A stretch of 64,000 nt of DNA, from the NCBI RefSeq assembly GCF_024169925.1, contig NZ_JALJXF010000001.1, positions 1,866,001 through 1,930,000 on the forward strand, written 5' to 3'. The DNA comes from Methylorubrum extorquens (lineage in GTDB: Bacteria; Pseudomonadota; Alphaproteobacteria; Rhizobiales; Beijerinckiaceae). The notes below the pieces were generated by a model. The model was not told the origin of the DNA and made no database searches. It saw only the letters and a program-made list of their open reading frames with translations. Of the stretch, positions 45,884 to 55,532 are shown piece after piece. The translations under genes were made by a program, and so were the position numbers. Each line of letters begins with the position of its first letter. The stretch's first letter is position 1.

Positions 45884-46801
45884 TCAACTGAACAGACCGG
45901 TGAGGCCCACGAGGCTGAGACCCGCGATCAGCAGGCCCACCACGACCATCAGCACCCGCGCCGGGATCACCCGCACCAGCCCGGCGGCGATGGGTGCTGC
46001 GAACAGCCCGCCGACGACGAGGCCGGCGATGGTGGTCCAGTGGGTCAGCCCGCCGAGCAGGGTGAAGGACAACCCGCTCGCCACCGCGACGAAGAACTCC
46101 GCCGCGTTGACCGAGCCGATCGTGGTGCGCGGATCCTGGCCGCCGCCGACCAGCGTGGTCGTGACCACCGGCCCCCACCCGCCGCCGCCGATCGCATCGA
46201 CGAAACCGCCGCCGAGCGCCAGCGGCACCACGGCCCGCGGCGGCTCGCGGCGCGTCTTCAGGGTGCGGAACGCCTTCGATAGGACGTAGAGCCCCATCCC
46301 AAGCAGGTAGACCGAGACGAACGGCTTGATGGTCTCGCCATCGACCGAGGTGAGGAGGTACGCGCCCGCCACCGCACCGATCACGCCGGGGATCAGCAGG
46401 CGCCGGAACAGCGCGCCGTTCACGTTGCCGAGCCGCCAGTGCGAGAAGCCGGAAAAGGCAGTGGTGAAGATCTCGGCCACATGCACGGAGGCCGAGGCCG
46501 CCGCCGGCGGCACTCCGGTGGAGAGCAGGAAGGTGGTCGAGGTGATGCCGTAGGCCATGCCGAGCGCACCATCGACGGTCTGCGCCGCGAGCCCGACCGC
46601 CGCCGCGGTCCAGAAGCCGCGGCTGGTCAAGCCGTCGCGGACCGCCTGGACGGTGCCGGCATCGGCGAGCGTCACGAACAGGGCCGCAGCGGCGGCCACG
46701 ACGAGGCCTGCGAGTCCGATCAGGGCAAGCGTGCGCGGCTCAACGAATTTCGCCGGCCGCGCAGCGGCGGAGGACGATCCGGCCATCGGGAAACCATCCA
46801 T
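45884..46801 (-). CDS. TauE/SafE-family membrane permease
   Basis: 305 residues and about eight helices. AVGLAAQTVDGALGMAYGIT, SASVHVAEIFTTAFSGFSHW and GGFVDAIGGGGWGPVVTTTL are the duplicated TSUP motifs. Members move sulfite, sulfonates or other organic anions; the substrate is not evident. The start may be the ATG at 46801 or at 46786; neither has a clear ribosome site. Convergent with the ligase gene, seven bases apart. Confidence 0.87.
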   Translation of the reverse strand: MDGFPMAGSSSAAARPAKFVEPRTLALIGLAGLVVAAAAALFVTLADAGTVQAVRDGLTSRGFWTAAAVGLAAQTVDGALGMAYGITSTTFLLSTGVPPAAASASVHVAEIFTTAFSGFSHWRLGNVNGALFRRLLIPGVIGAVAGAYLLTSVDGETIKPFVSVYLLGMGLYVLSKAFRTLKTRREPPRAVVPLALGGGFVDAIGGGGWGPVVTTTLVGGGQDPRTTIGSVNAAEFFVAVASGLSFTLLGGLTHWTTIAGLVVGGLFAAPIAAGLVRVIPARVLMVVVGLLIAGLSLVGLTGLFS

Positions 46802-46952
46802 GCAAGAAGGAGCCGACAGGCTAAGGACTTGGGGCTCGCGAGCAAGGGAGCGGCGTTCCCAAGTTCAACGCGCGCCGAGGCCGAAACTCTCCGTCGCTCC
46901 CCCGCGGGGGGAATGTCCTTCCCGCGCGGGACCGAAAGCCGGCGGTGCGGGG

Positions 46953-48458
46953 TCAGCAGACCGGTATGACGGTCGACACGCCCGCTTGCGGAACCGGCCG
47001 GCGGGTGAGGCCGAGGATCTCAGGATTCACCGGCAGCAACCTCAGCACAGCGAGGCCGCAGGGATCGTCGCCCACCAAGCTGCGGGGGATGCGCCTGCCA
47101 TCCCAATCGACCACGCAGAGTTCCGGCTCGGAGACGGTGCCATCCGGCAGCCGGCGGGTGAAAGGTTCCCAGATCCGCCAGATCGCGGCATCGGCCACGC
47201 GATAGGTTGCGGCGATGGCCGGCAGCGCGGCGACGAGGTTGACCGGCCGGTACGGCGTCAGCCACGTGTCCCTCTCGAACGGGACGCCGTCCGGGTGAGC
47301 CAGCAGCACGAGGGCGGCGATATGCACCGCCTCGTAGATCGGCTCGGCATGCGGCATCGCACCGACCGGCTTCGTGCCACGCTCGGAGAGCGGCGGGATC
47401 TGGTTGATGGTGCGCGCAGCCCGCCGGTACTGCGTGAGGGTACGCCAGGGCCGGTGGATCGTTGCCTTGATGGCCGCGGGCAGATCGATCCGCAGCGGGC
47501 GTCGCCCGCGATCCTCGAAGCGGGCGAAGTGAAGCCCCGGCGTCAACGCGTTCACGCGGGCGATCATCCAGGCGAGGGCGAGTTCCTCACGGCCCGTCCG
47601 GAGAGGGTTGTCACGGGTCCAGTCTGCGTAGCCGCCGCCGATATCGGCGTGGGCACCGGGAAACCAGACCTGCTCGACCTTGGCCTGCTCGTCGCGCTTG
47701 AACTTGGGCCGCTGCCAGAGCGCAGCCTCGAAGGGGCGGCGGCGCTCGTCAATGGCCACGGCGTGCAGGCTGACATCGACGATGGAGGAAAGTTCGGTGC
47801 TGTGGAACGCGTAGCGCTCCGCATTCGCGATGCGAAAAAAGCTGAGTGGCACGCCGAGGGCGCCGACGGTGTCGAAGACGCCGAGGCAAGCGACGCGAAA
47901 TGACGTGCGGTCGAAGACGTAGGGTTCGAGGGCGAACCACTCGGCACAGAAGCGGTCCTGCGGCTTGCGGCGGTAGTGGCGCCACGCGCGGCGCTCGTTC
48001 TCCGGGGTGCAGAAGCGCGGCTTCAGGAGACCGGCGGCGTAGAGGTAGCCCACGAGGCTGCGGGCAGTGAAGGCGCCGCGGGAGAAGCCGAAGATGTAAA
48101 TTTCGTCTCCCTCGGCGTAGTGCTCGCTCAGAAAGCGGTAGGCTTGCCGGATGTTTCGGCTGAGCCCTCTCCCGAACACCCCGCCCCTGATGGGATCGAA
48201 CCAAGCTCCGGTGCCGACGCCACGATCGTAATAGACCACGTATTCGACGAGCCGGCCTTCCTCCTCGATGAACGATCCGGTGGCGGTCGAGCCGCTGGTG
48301 GCGGACGGTCTCGGAGGCGCTTGAGCCAACGCCTCATCGACGCCGATCTTCAAGATCTCGCGCATCCGCACGATGTTGGTTGGCGGATGATCCGTATCGT
48401 CCTTGTTCCAGGTTCCATCCAGGAACAGTACAAGGCGGCGGTGCTGTCTTGTCGTCAT
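46953..48458 (-). CDS. DUF2235 (Tle1-like) alpha/beta hydrolase
   Basis: 501 residues from the ATG at 48458. RRLVLFLDGTWNKDDTDHPP, VYYDRGVGTGAWFDPIRGGV, nucleophile elbow YIFGFSRGAFTARSLVG, ACLGVFDTVGALGVP and HALDERR-like AVAIDERRRPFE, WFPGAHADIGGGY give the DUF2235 domain with its Ser-Asp-His set. Related type VI effectors (Tle1) are phospholipases, but no type VI genes, VgrG or immunity gene are visible here. It is therefore more likely a housekeeping relative. No signal peptide. Confidence 0.85.
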   Translation of the reverse strand: MTTRQHRRLVLFLDGTWNKDDTDHPPTNIVRMREILKIGVDEALAQAPPRPSATSGSTATGSFIEEEGRLVEYVVYYDRGVGTGAWFDPIRGGVFGRGLSRNIRQAYRFLSEHYAEGDEIYIFGFSRGAFTARSLVGYLYAAGLLKPRFCTPENERRAWRHYRRKPQDRFCAEWFALEPYVFDRTSFRVACLGVFDTVGALGVPLSFFRIANAERYAFHSTELSSIVDVSLHAVAIDERRRPFEAALWQRPKFKRDEQAKVEQVWFPGAHADIGGGYADWTRDNPLRTGREELALAWMIARVNALTPGLHFARFEDRGRRPLRIDLPAAIKATIHRPWRTLTQYRRAARTINQIPPLSERGTKPVGAMPHAEPIYEAVHIAALVLLAHPDGVPFERDTWLTPYRPVNLVAALPAIAATYRVADAAIWRIWEPFTRRLPDGTVSEPELCVVDWDGRRIPRSLVGDDPCGLAVLRLLPVNPEILGLTRRPVPQAGVSTVIPVC

Positions 48459-48624
48459 CGCTGCACCCCTCGGCGCCATCGGCCGAAGTTTGATGATGAC
48501 AGCTTGAAGTTGCAACGATAATTTCTCGTCCGGCCGTAGAACGCCGGTGCCGGATTTCGCGCCTCGCTCGCGTACAGCGCGGGCTCGCTGATACGGCCCC
48601 CGCTTAGATCAAGTGGAAACCGTC

Positions 48625-49965
48625 TCAGCCCTTCTCGAACGGGTTCTTCGTCGTGCGCAGGGACAGCCGGATCGGCGCACCGGGCAGGTCGAACGCTTCG
48701 CGCAGGCCGTTGACGAGGTAGCGGGTATAGGATTTCGGCAGGGCGTCGAGCTGGTTGCCGAACAGGGCGAAGTGGGGCGGGCGGCTCTTCACCTGGGTGG
48801 CGTAGCGGATCTTGATGCGCCGGCCGGAGACCGCGGGCGGCGGGTTGCGCTGCGTCGCCTCGGTGAGCCACGCGTTGATCCGCGCCGTCGAGACGCGCCG
48901 GCTCCACACCTCGGAGGCATCGACCACCGCCTGCATCAGCTTGTCGATCCCCTCGCCCGCGAGCCCCGACAGCGGCACCACCGAGACGCCACGCACCTGC
49001 GGCAGCAGGCGGGTGCAGTCTTCCCGCAGGGTCTTGAGCAGCCCCGGCTGGTCGGCGACGAGATCCCACTTGTTGAGGCCGATCACCACGGCGCGGCCCT
49101 CGCTCTCGACGAGATCGACGATGGTGAGATCCTGCTTCTCGAACGGGATCGTCGCATCGAGGAGCACGACCACGACCTCGGCGAAGCGCACGGCGCGCAG
49201 GCCGTCCGAGACCGCGAGCTTTTCCAGCTTGTCGTCGATGCGGGCCCGGCGGCGCATGCCGGCGGTGTCGTGCAGCTTGATCCGGCGCCCGCGCCACTCC
49301 CAATCGAGGGAGATCGAATCGCGGGTGATGCCGGCCTCGGGCCCGACCAGCAGGCGGTCCTCGCCGATCATCCGGTTGATGAGGGTGGACTTGCCGGCGT
49401 TCGGGCGCCCGACGATGGCGACGCGCAGGCCCTTGCCGCCCTCCCCGTCCTCGTCCTCCTCGTCGGGTTCGGGCAGAACCTCGCGCAGCGCATCCTGCAG
49501 CGAGCCCAGGCCCTCGCCGTGCTCGGCGGAGAACGGGATCGGGTCGCCGAGCCCCAGCGAGAACGCGTCGTAGGCCCCCGCCATCCCAGCGCCGCCCTCG
49601 GCTTTGTTGGCGATGAGGATGACGGGGCAGCCGGAGCGGCGCACCAGTTCGGCGAAGGGCCGGTCGGACGGCAGGACGCCGGCGCGGGCGTCGATCACGA
49701 ACAGCACCGCGTCGGCTTCGAGGATCGCGGCCTCGGTCTGGGCCCGCATCCGGCCAAGCAGCGAGTCGGCATCCGCTTCTTCGAGGCCGGCGGTGTCGAT
49801 GACGCGGAAGGCGACGTCGCCGATGAAGCCCTCGCCCTCGCGGCGGTCGCGGGTCACTCCGGGGCGGTCATCCACCAGGGCGAGCTTGCGCCCGACCAGC
49901 CGGTTGAACAGGGTCGACTTGCCGACATTCGGGCGTCCGACGATCGCGACGGTCGGCAGATCCAT
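48625..49965 (-). CDS. der: Ribosome-assembly GTPase Der (EngA)
   Basis: 446 residues from [10 protein letters not shown] at 49965. Two GTPase domains in tandem: [30 protein letters not shown] and the first NKAEGG (a variant NKxD); then [35 protein letters not shown] and NKWDLV. A KH-like C-terminal domain follows ([34 protein letters not shown]). It acts in 50S subunit maturation. An acidic linker with [12 protein letters not shown] separates the GTPase domains. It lies downstream of a YfgM-like gene, as in many proteobacteria. Confidence 0.97.
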   Translation of the reverse strand: MDLPTVAIVGRPNVGKSTLFNRLVGRKLALVDDRPGVTRDRREGEGFIGDVAFRVIDTAGLEEADADSLLGRMRAQTEAAILEADAVLFVIDARAGVLPSDRPFAELVRRSGCPVILIANKAEGGAGMAGAYDAFSLGLGDPIPFSAEHGEGLGSLQDALREVLPEPDEEDEDGEGGKGLRVAIVGRPNAGKSTLINRMIGEDRLLVGPEAGITRDSISLDWEWRGRRIKLHDTAGMRRRARIDDKLEKLAVSDGLRAVRFAEVVVVLLDATIPFEKQDLTIVDLVESEGRAVVIGLNKWDLVADQPGLLKTLREDCTRLLPQVRGVSVVPLSGLAGEGIDKLMQAVVDASEVWSRRVSTARINAWLTEATQRNPPPAVSGRRIKIRYATQVKSRPPHFALFGNQLDALPKSYTRYLVNGLREAFDLPGAPIRLSLRTTKNPFEKG

Positions 49966-50051
49966 GGGAAACAACAGTCTCGTCAGGCGCGCGGGCAAGG
50001 GAGCCCGACGCGCAACATCTAGTTTGAAGATAGGCGGTTCCGGCCGCGCCG

Positions 50052-50762
50052 TCAGCGGGTGATCGGCGGCGGCGCGGCATTCTCGGGCTTGGCCTCCGTC
50101 ACGGTGACGGCGCCACCGGCGACCAGCGCCTGGTAGATCTCGACCCGCTGACGCAGGCCCTGGGGCGTCTCGCCGTCGGCGCCGATCTGGTCGAACCAGC
50201 GGCCGGCGCCCTCGATCTCGCCGCGCTTGAGCGCGGTGAGGCCGAGCATCTCGCGGGCGGTGTGGCGGAAGGCGTTGGTCGGGGCGGCAAGGCCCTGGAG
50301 GCTGGTCAGCGCCGGGTTCGGATCGGTGCCGTCGAGGCGCAGCAGCGCCGCGCGCAGGCGAGCGAGGTCGCGCAGGGCATCGCTGACCCCGGAATCGGCA
50401 GCGAGTTTATCGTAGGCCACCGCCCCGGCGGCCGCATCGCGCTTGGTCGCCTCGGCGGCGAGGCGGAAGCGGGCGAGCAGGGCGTAGCCCCCCGGCCCGT
50501 CGGCCTGGATCGCGGCGAAGTCGCGGTCGGCCTCCTCCGCCTTGCCGTCCTTGGCGAGGCGGTTGGCCCGATCGAACTGCTCGGAGGCCGCCTCGGCGCG
50601 GGTGCGCTCGGCATGGCGCCAGTAATTGTAGCCGCCGACGCCGGCCACGAGGAGGATCGCCCCGGCGATGATCAGCGCGTTGTAGCGCTTCCAGATGTTG
50701 GCGATCTGGTCGCGGCGGTAATCCTCGTCGACCTCGCGGATGAACTCGTTGTTCTCGGCCAT
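50052..50762 (-). CDS. YfgM-like TPR membrane protein
   Basis: 236 residues. A short cytoplasmic N-terminus ([20 protein letters not shown]), one membrane helix ([20 protein letters not shown]) and an outer-leaflet TPR-like helical domain ([40 protein letters not shown]). The family (TPR_21/DUF2133-like) works with periplasmic chaperones and the Sec translocon. It is 86 bases upstream of der. The bamB gene often found between them is absent here. Confidence 0.88.
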   Translation of the reverse strand: MAENNEFIREVDEDYRRDQIANIWKRYNALIIAGAILLVAGVGGYNYWRHAERTRAEAASEQFDRANRLAKDGKAEEADRDFAAIQADGPGGYALLARFRLAAEATKRDAAAGAVAYDKLAADSGVSDALRDLARLRAALLRLDGTDPNPALTSLQGLAAPTNAFRHTAREMLGLTALKRGEIEGAGRWFDQIGADGETPQGLRQRVEIYQALVAGGAVTVTEAKPENAAPPPITR

Positions 50763-50859
50763 GACAAATCCGGGCGCTCCTCGCGGAGCGCGCTCGCCTC
50801 GCTCGTCGTCTTGTCCGGGGCGCCTAGCACAGCGCCCCCGCTTTGGCGAATGGGGGGCT

Positions 50860-51465
50860 TCAAGCCTGTCCCGGCCAAGCGGCGACGCCGATGAGCAGCG
50901 GGTGCAGGTACTTGCCGAACACGAACCATGCCACGACGCCGACGACCACGGCGATGGCGTCGTTGCGCCAGCCGGCCGGCGCGGCCTGCCCGCCATGCTG
51001 CTGCGCCACCTGACCGGCCGTGAGCGTGCGGCGCTTGGCGCTGATGCGGGCGACCACCGCCCAGGCGAGGAAGGAGCCGAACAGCAGGATCGAGCCGAGA
51101 TCGCCGTTGGCCAGGAGGTGGGCGGTCGCCCAGATCTTCACGCCCAGCAGCATCGGATGCTTGAGCCGGGTGCGGATGTGGCCCGGCAGGTAGGTCGCAG
51201 CGAGGCTGATGAAGGCGAACAGCGTCAGCAGTACCGCGAGATGCCGGGTCCAGAGCGGCGGCGACCAGACCGGGATCATGCCGTCCCCCCGGTAGAGCCC
51301 GTAGCCGTAGACGGTCAGGATCAGGCCCAGCACCGAGAGCAGGGTGTAGCCGAGCTTGAACCGCCCCTCGCCGATCCGGCCGATCACCTCCGCGCGCCGG
51401 GCGCGGGCCATGGAGAAGGCGTGCGTGCCGAGGAACAGCACGAGGCCGAGGATCAGAACCAGCAT
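50860..51465 (-). CDS. NnrU-family membrane protein
   Basis: 201 residues and about six helices. LVLILGLVLFLGTHAFSM, RFKLGYTLLSVLGLILTVYG, LPGHIRTRLKHPMLLGVKIW and ATAHLLANGDLGSILLFGSF define NnrU. The family is tied to nitric-oxide reduction in denitrifiers and to carotenoid isomerisation in relatives. No nor/nir gene is close, so the role here is open. Confidence 0.9.
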   Translation of the reverse strand: MLVLILGLVLFLGTHAFSMARARRAEVIGRIGEGRFKLGYTLLSVLGLILTVYGYGLYRGDGMIPVWSPPLWTRHLAVLLTLFAFISLAATYLPGHIRTRLKHPMLLGVKIWATAHLLANGDLGSILLFGSFLAWAVVARISAKRRTLTAGQVAQQHGGQAAPAGWRNDAIAVVVGVVAWFVFGKYLHPLLIGVAAWPGQA

Positions 51466-51544
51466 GGGGCAGCCTGTGGACGGCGCTCGCTCCGGCGGAT
51501 GCGGACAAGCTCCCTGTAACGGTTCAAAACGCAATCTCGGCGGG

Positions 51545-52753
51545 ATGTCCAGATCGTCCCGTCCGCTTGCCCGCCCTCTCGCCGGCCTTCTCGCCGTGAC
51601 GCTCGCGCTCTCGTGCGGCCCTGTGCCGCCGGCCGCCGCCGCCGCGGAGCCGCCGCTCGCGGCGCTCACCCTGACGGGACCGGAGCGGACGATCTTCTCG
51701 CCCGCACGCGACGCCTGCGACGGCGCCGACGTGCCCGACGCGCCCGCCCGCGCCTTCCGCGACGCCTCGGGGCAGATCGCGGTCTACGGCCTGCACTACC
51801 GCAACCGGGCCCTGCGCGGCCCCGATCTCGACAGCCTGAAGATCGATTGCCGCGTCGTGCTCGATTCCGGCGAGAAGCCGGACCCGGCGCTCTACGACGA
51901 CCGCTCGTGGATCACCGCCACCTGGACCGAGGACGGCACGAACATCGCCGCCCTGCTCCACCACGAGTATCAGGCCAACGAGCATGAGGGCCGCTGCCGC
52001 TCCAAGGTGTACATGGAGTGCTGGTACAACACGGTCACCGCGGCCTTCTCCCGCGACGGCGGACGCAGCTTCACCCGCGCGGCGCCGCCCGCGGTGGTGG
52101 CGGGCGCGCCGTTCCGACAGGAGGAGGGGCAGGGCCGGCACCGGGGCTTCTTCAACCCGTCCAACATCTTCGGCGAGGGGCGTTTCCGCTACTTCCTCGC
52201 CTCGACCACGGGCTGGGACCGACCGGGCAGCGATCAGGCGGCGGGCGTCTGCCTGTTCCGTACCGAGCGCCCGGACGATCCCACGAGCTGGCGCGCCTGG
52301 ACTGGCACCGGCTTCACCGCCGCCTTCCCCGACCCCTACCGCAAGACGTTCAAGATCGCCGACACCTGCCGGCCGGTCGGGCCGTTCCCCGCCCCCGTCG
52401 GCGCGGTGGTGCGCCACCGCGGCTCCGGGGCCTGGATCGCCGTGTTCATGGCGGCCAAGGGCGGCGCGTTTCCGGAATCGGGCTTCTATTGGAGCACGTC
52501 ACGCGACCTGCTCGTCTGGGACGTGCCGCGGCTGCTGCTGGCGGGCGCCACGCTCTACGACGATCCGTGCCGGGCCAAAGGGCGGCTGATCGCCTACCCG
52601 TCCCTGCTCGATCCGGGTGCCAAGGGCCGCAACTTCGACGATGTCGGCGAAGGCGCGCTTCTCACCTTCGCAACGCTTCGTACGGAGGGCTGCACCATCA
52701 CCTCCGACCGCGACCTCGTGCGGCGGCCGGTGTCGATCAAGGTGTGGCCGTGA
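51545..52753 (+). CDS. Exported protein of unknown function, possibly beta-propeller
   Basis: 402 residues. A signal sequence (LAGLLAVTLALSCGPVPPAA) contains LALSC, a marginal lipobox, so it may be a lipoprotein. The chain is rich in Trp, Asp and Cys: RSWITATWTEDGTNIAALLH, GGRSFTRAAPPAVVAG, GFFNPSNIFGEGRFRYFLAS, GFYWSTSRDLLVWDVPR. SRDxxxWxxP-like turns recall five-bladed beta-propeller glycoside hydrolase folds. Eight or so cysteines suggest disulfides. I do not recognise the family. It is convergent with, and nine bases from, the EcsC gene. Confidence 0.7.
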   Translation: MSRSSRPLARPLAGLLAVTLALSCGPVPPAAAAAEPPLAALTLTGPERTIFSPARDACDGADVPDAPARAFRDASGQIAVYGLHYRNRALRGPDLDSLKIDCRVVLDSGEKPDPALYDDRSWITATWTEDGTNIAALLHHEYQANEHEGRCRSKVYMECWYNTVTAAFSRDGGRSFTRAAPPAVVAGAPFRQEEGQGRHRGFFNPSNIFGEGRFRYFLASTTGWDRPGSDQAAGVCLFRTERPDDPTSWRAWTGTGFTAAFPDPYRKTFKIADTCRPVGPFPAPVGAVVRHRGSGAWIAVFMAAKGGAFPESGFYWSTSRDLLVWDVPRLLLAGATLYDDPCRAKGRLIAYPSLLDPGAKGRNFDDVGEGALLTFATLRTEGCTITSDRDLVRRPVSIKVWP

Positions 52754-52762
52754 GCGCCCGCC

Positions 52763-53689
52763 TCAGCCGAGGCCGAGCGCCGCCTTCTCCTCGAGATAGG
52801 CCGCGTGCACCGCGTCCCGGCCGTAGGCCCGTTCCAGCCGGCGCACGGTGAAGTGGGCGCGGGCCATGGACTGGAAGTGGTCCATGAAGGCGGCGTTGAC
52901 GGCCGCCCCGCCGAGCGCCCCGATCACCGGTACGGCCTGAGCCGCGACCTTCTGCGAGACGACGAGGCCGAACCGGGCGGCGATCTGCGCGGTGAGCCGC
53001 ACCAGCGGCGGCGCGCCGGCATCGAGTAGCGAGCGGTGGGCGGCGTAGCGGGCGGCTTCCGACATGGTCTTGGCCAGGGCCGCGCGCACCGCGAAATAGC
53101 CGCTGTCGGCGACCGTCGTCTCGGCGCCGGCCCGTCCGCCGAGGGCGAAGACCTGCACGCAGGCGAGTGCGCTCTCGGGATCGCTCAGATCCTCGCCCTC
53201 TTCCCGGGCGATCTCGGCGATGGAGCGCAGCATGAGCGTCGTGGAGACCGGCAGCTCGACCGCCAGCGTCGCGAGGCCGAGCACGCCGCCGACGGCGCCC
53301 GTTACCGCAGCGAGCGCCTTGTGGCGGGTGTCGCTCGACCCGAGCAAACGGCTCAGGCGCCCGCCGGCCTCGGTCTCGATGCGCTCCAGCGCCGTGCCGG
53401 CGGGTTTGACAGCCTTGTCCGGCAGGGTCGCGAGCGCGACCCGCAGGGCCGTGCGCATCGCGCCCTCCGTGGCGCTGGCCACCGTCTCGGTGATGGGCGC
53501 CGGCAGCGCGCGGCCGATCATGTCGAGGGGCGCACCCGCCGCGGCCGAGAGCCGGGAGGCCAGCCCCGGCTTCTCCAGCACGGCCACCGCGCGCCGCAGG
53601 ACGGCGCGGTCCTCCTCCGACAGGGGCCGTCCGGTCGGCGGGTCGATCGGGACCGGGAGGGTTTCTCCGGCAACGGCAAGGTCGTTCAC
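52763..53689 (-). CDS. EcsC-family protein
   Basis: 308 residues, GTG start overlapping the ampG-like stop (GTGA). LPDKAVKPAGTALERIETEA, HKALAAVTGAVGGVLGLATL, AVELPVSTTLMLRSIAEIAR and AVPVIGALGGAAVNAAFMDH are the EcsC signature of hydrophobic, Gly-rich helices. Bacillus EcsC goes with an ABC transporter, but the family's biochemical role is unknown. Coupling to AmpG suggests an envelope function. Confidence 0.83.
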   Translation of the reverse strand: MNDLAVAGETLPVPIDPPTGRPLSEEDRAVLRRAVAVLEKPGLASRLSAAAGAPLDMIGRALPAPITETVASATEGAMRTALRVALATLPDKAVKPAGTALERIETEAGGRLSRLLGSSDTRHKALAAVTGAVGGVLGLATLAVELPVSTTLMLRSIAEIAREEGEDLSDPESALACVQVFALGGRAGAETTVADSGYFAVRAALAKTMSEAARYAAHRSLLDAGAPPLVRLTAQIAARFGLVVSQKVAAQAVPVIGALGGAAVNAAFMDHFQSMARAHFTVRRLERAYGRDAVHAAYLEEKAALGLG

Positions 53690-55122
53690 GTCTGCGCCCT
53701 CGCGACTTTGGGCGGGATCTCGGGGCCCGCTTCGGCTGAAGCAAGACCGACGGGGGCGGTTGGGTTCCCCGGCACCGCTTCGGGTACGGCCTCGGCCGGG
53801 CTTTCCGCGGGCGCCGTGCGCTGCGGGATACGGCCGACGGCAAAGCAGAGGGCGACGACGGGGATGCCGACCGCCGCGGTCATGGCGAAGAAGGTCGGGA
53901 AGCCGTAGGCCGCTACCACGAAGCCGGAGGTGCCGGCGACCAGCTTGCCCGGCAGGGCGTAGAGCGAGGAGAACAGGGCGTATTGCGTGGCGGCAAAGCC
54001 CGGCGTGGTCAGGCTCGACATGTAGGCGATGAGCGCGATGCCGGCGAAGGAACCGCACAGGCTCTCGATCGAGACCGCGATGGCGAGGCGCCATTGCTCT
54101 GGATCGCCGAGCGCCAGCCACGCCAGCGACAGGTGCGAGGCGGCGGCGATGAAGGCGCCGATCACCAGGGTCGGGAACATGCCGAGCCGGGCGATCGACC
54201 AGCCGCCCGCAAAGCCCCCGGCGATGCCGACCCAGATGCCGAACAGCTTGACGATGGTGGCGATCTCCGCCTTGCCGTAGCCGAGCGTGATGTAGAGCGG
54301 GTTGGCCATCACCCCGGAAACGAAGTCCGGCATCCGGTAGAGCGCGACCAGCGCCAGCACCGCGAACAGGGCGTTGCCCATCCGGGCGTGGAGTTCCGTC
54401 AGCGGCTCCAGCACGGCGCGGCGCACGGCGGCCGGCAGGTCGCGCTTGCCCGTCGCCGCCTCGCGCGGCCGGTCGTAGGGCGTGGCGAGGAGCGCCGCGA
54501 TCAGGCCGACGCCCATCAGCGCGGCCATGCAGAGATAGGCGAGCGTCCAGCCGCCATAGGCCGCGACGTAGAGCGCGCCGGCGCCGGCCAGGATCAACCC
54601 GAACCGGTAGCCGAGGTTCGAGGTGGCGGCCATGATGCCCTGCAGGTCGGTGCCCGCCGCCTCGATGCGCCAGCCGTCGATCACCACGTCCTGGGTGGCG
54701 GCGCAGAAGGCGACGAGGAAGGCGCCGAGGCCGATGAGCGCGAGATGGTCCTTCGGGTCGGCGAAGGCCATCAGCACCAGCGCCAGGGCGGTGGCGATCT
54801 GCGTCACGATCATCCAGGCGCGCTTGCGGCCGAGGCGCGGGGCCAGGAACGGCACGTCGACCCGGTCGATCGAGGGCGCCCAGAGGAACTTCAGCGAGTA
54901 GGGCAGCGCGACGTAGCTGAACAGACCGATCGTCTTGATGTCGATGCCGGAATCGGCGAGCCGCAGGGTGAAGGTGCCGAGCACGAGCAGGAGCGGCAGG
55001 CCGGAGGAGAAGCCGAGCGCCAGCATCTGCGCGACGCGCTTGTCCTCGGTGATGTCGCGCAGGCGCAGCTTGCGCGGCTTCGTCTTCGCGGGCGTTTCGG
55101 GGGTCGCTGCTTGCGCCGCCAT
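53686..55122 (-). CDS. ampG: AmpG-like muropeptide permease (MFS)
   Basis: 478 residues with about 12 helices. MLALGFSSGLPLLLVLGTFT, YVALPYSLKFLWAPSIDRVD, RLGRKRAWMIVTQIATALAL, FCAATQDVVIDGWRIEA and SSLTTPGFAATQYALFSSLY are typical of AmpG, which returns anhydro-muropeptides to the cytoplasm for recycling. A cytoplasmic Pro/Ala-rich tail ends the protein. GGGAG lies eight bases before the ATG. Coupled to the EcsC-family gene. Confidence 0.92.
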   Translation of the reverse strand: MAAQAATPETPAKTKPRKLRLRDITEDKRVAQMLALGFSSGLPLLLVLGTFTLRLADSGIDIKTIGLFSYVALPYSLKFLWAPSIDRVDVPFLAPRLGRKRAWMIVTQIATALALVLMAFADPKDHLALIGLGAFLVAFCAATQDVVIDGWRIEAAGTDLQGIMAATSNLGYRFGLILAGAGALYVAAYGGWTLAYLCMAALMGVGLIAALLATPYDRPREAATGKRDLPAAVRRAVLEPLTELHARMGNALFAVLALVALYRMPDFVSGVMANPLYITLGYGKAEIATIVKLFGIWVGIAGGFAGGWSIARLGMFPTLVIGAFIAAASHLSLAWLALGDPEQWRLAIAVSIESLCGSFAGIALIAYMSSLTTPGFAATQYALFSSLYALPGKLVAGTSGFVVAAYGFPTFFAMTAAVGIPVVALCFAVGRIPQRTAPAESPAEAVPEAVPGNPTAPVGLASAEAGPEIPPKVARAQT

Positions 55123-55532
55123 CGCGTGGAACTCCCTGGAGCCTTCGCCCGGAGGCGGAGGCGGGGTTTCATGGGACCTTGAGATGCCGCGGACGGCCGG
55201 TCGCCCCGACGCGCGCATCGTTCGCTCGCGCATCTTTGATACGACTCCGCGGAAAACATGGCGGCCTTGCGCCCGCCGGCTCCCGTCGCCTCCCTTGCGG
55301 GCGGAGCGCAGCTTCGGAATCCTGCGTTCCTTTATGGGGCAAGCATGGTTGACGGAACCGTAATGGCCGGCGTCCGCACGATAGCGAGCCGCCGGGGTGC
55401 TCCGTGCTTCGCCGCACGGAACGGGGGAGGGGCGGGCTCGTTGGAGTCGCGGAGCCGGACGCGTCGCAACGCGTCGGGTGACTCCGGTTCGCGTGCCGCG
55501 CTCGAAATCGGCAGGCTTGTGTTGGCGTAGAG
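55123..55532. other. Divergent gap between ampG and the LOV kinase gene
   Basis: I see no gene in these 410 bases. A TTGACG at about 55349 could be a -35 box but has no convincing -10. GC-rich dyads around 55400-55440 are weak. Short open frames here have poor codon bias. Confidence 0.45.

Noticed and set aside
46953..48458. Active type VI secretion effector module
   Set aside because: Only the DUF2235 gene is present; no VgrG, PAAR, adaptor or immunity gene is adjacent.
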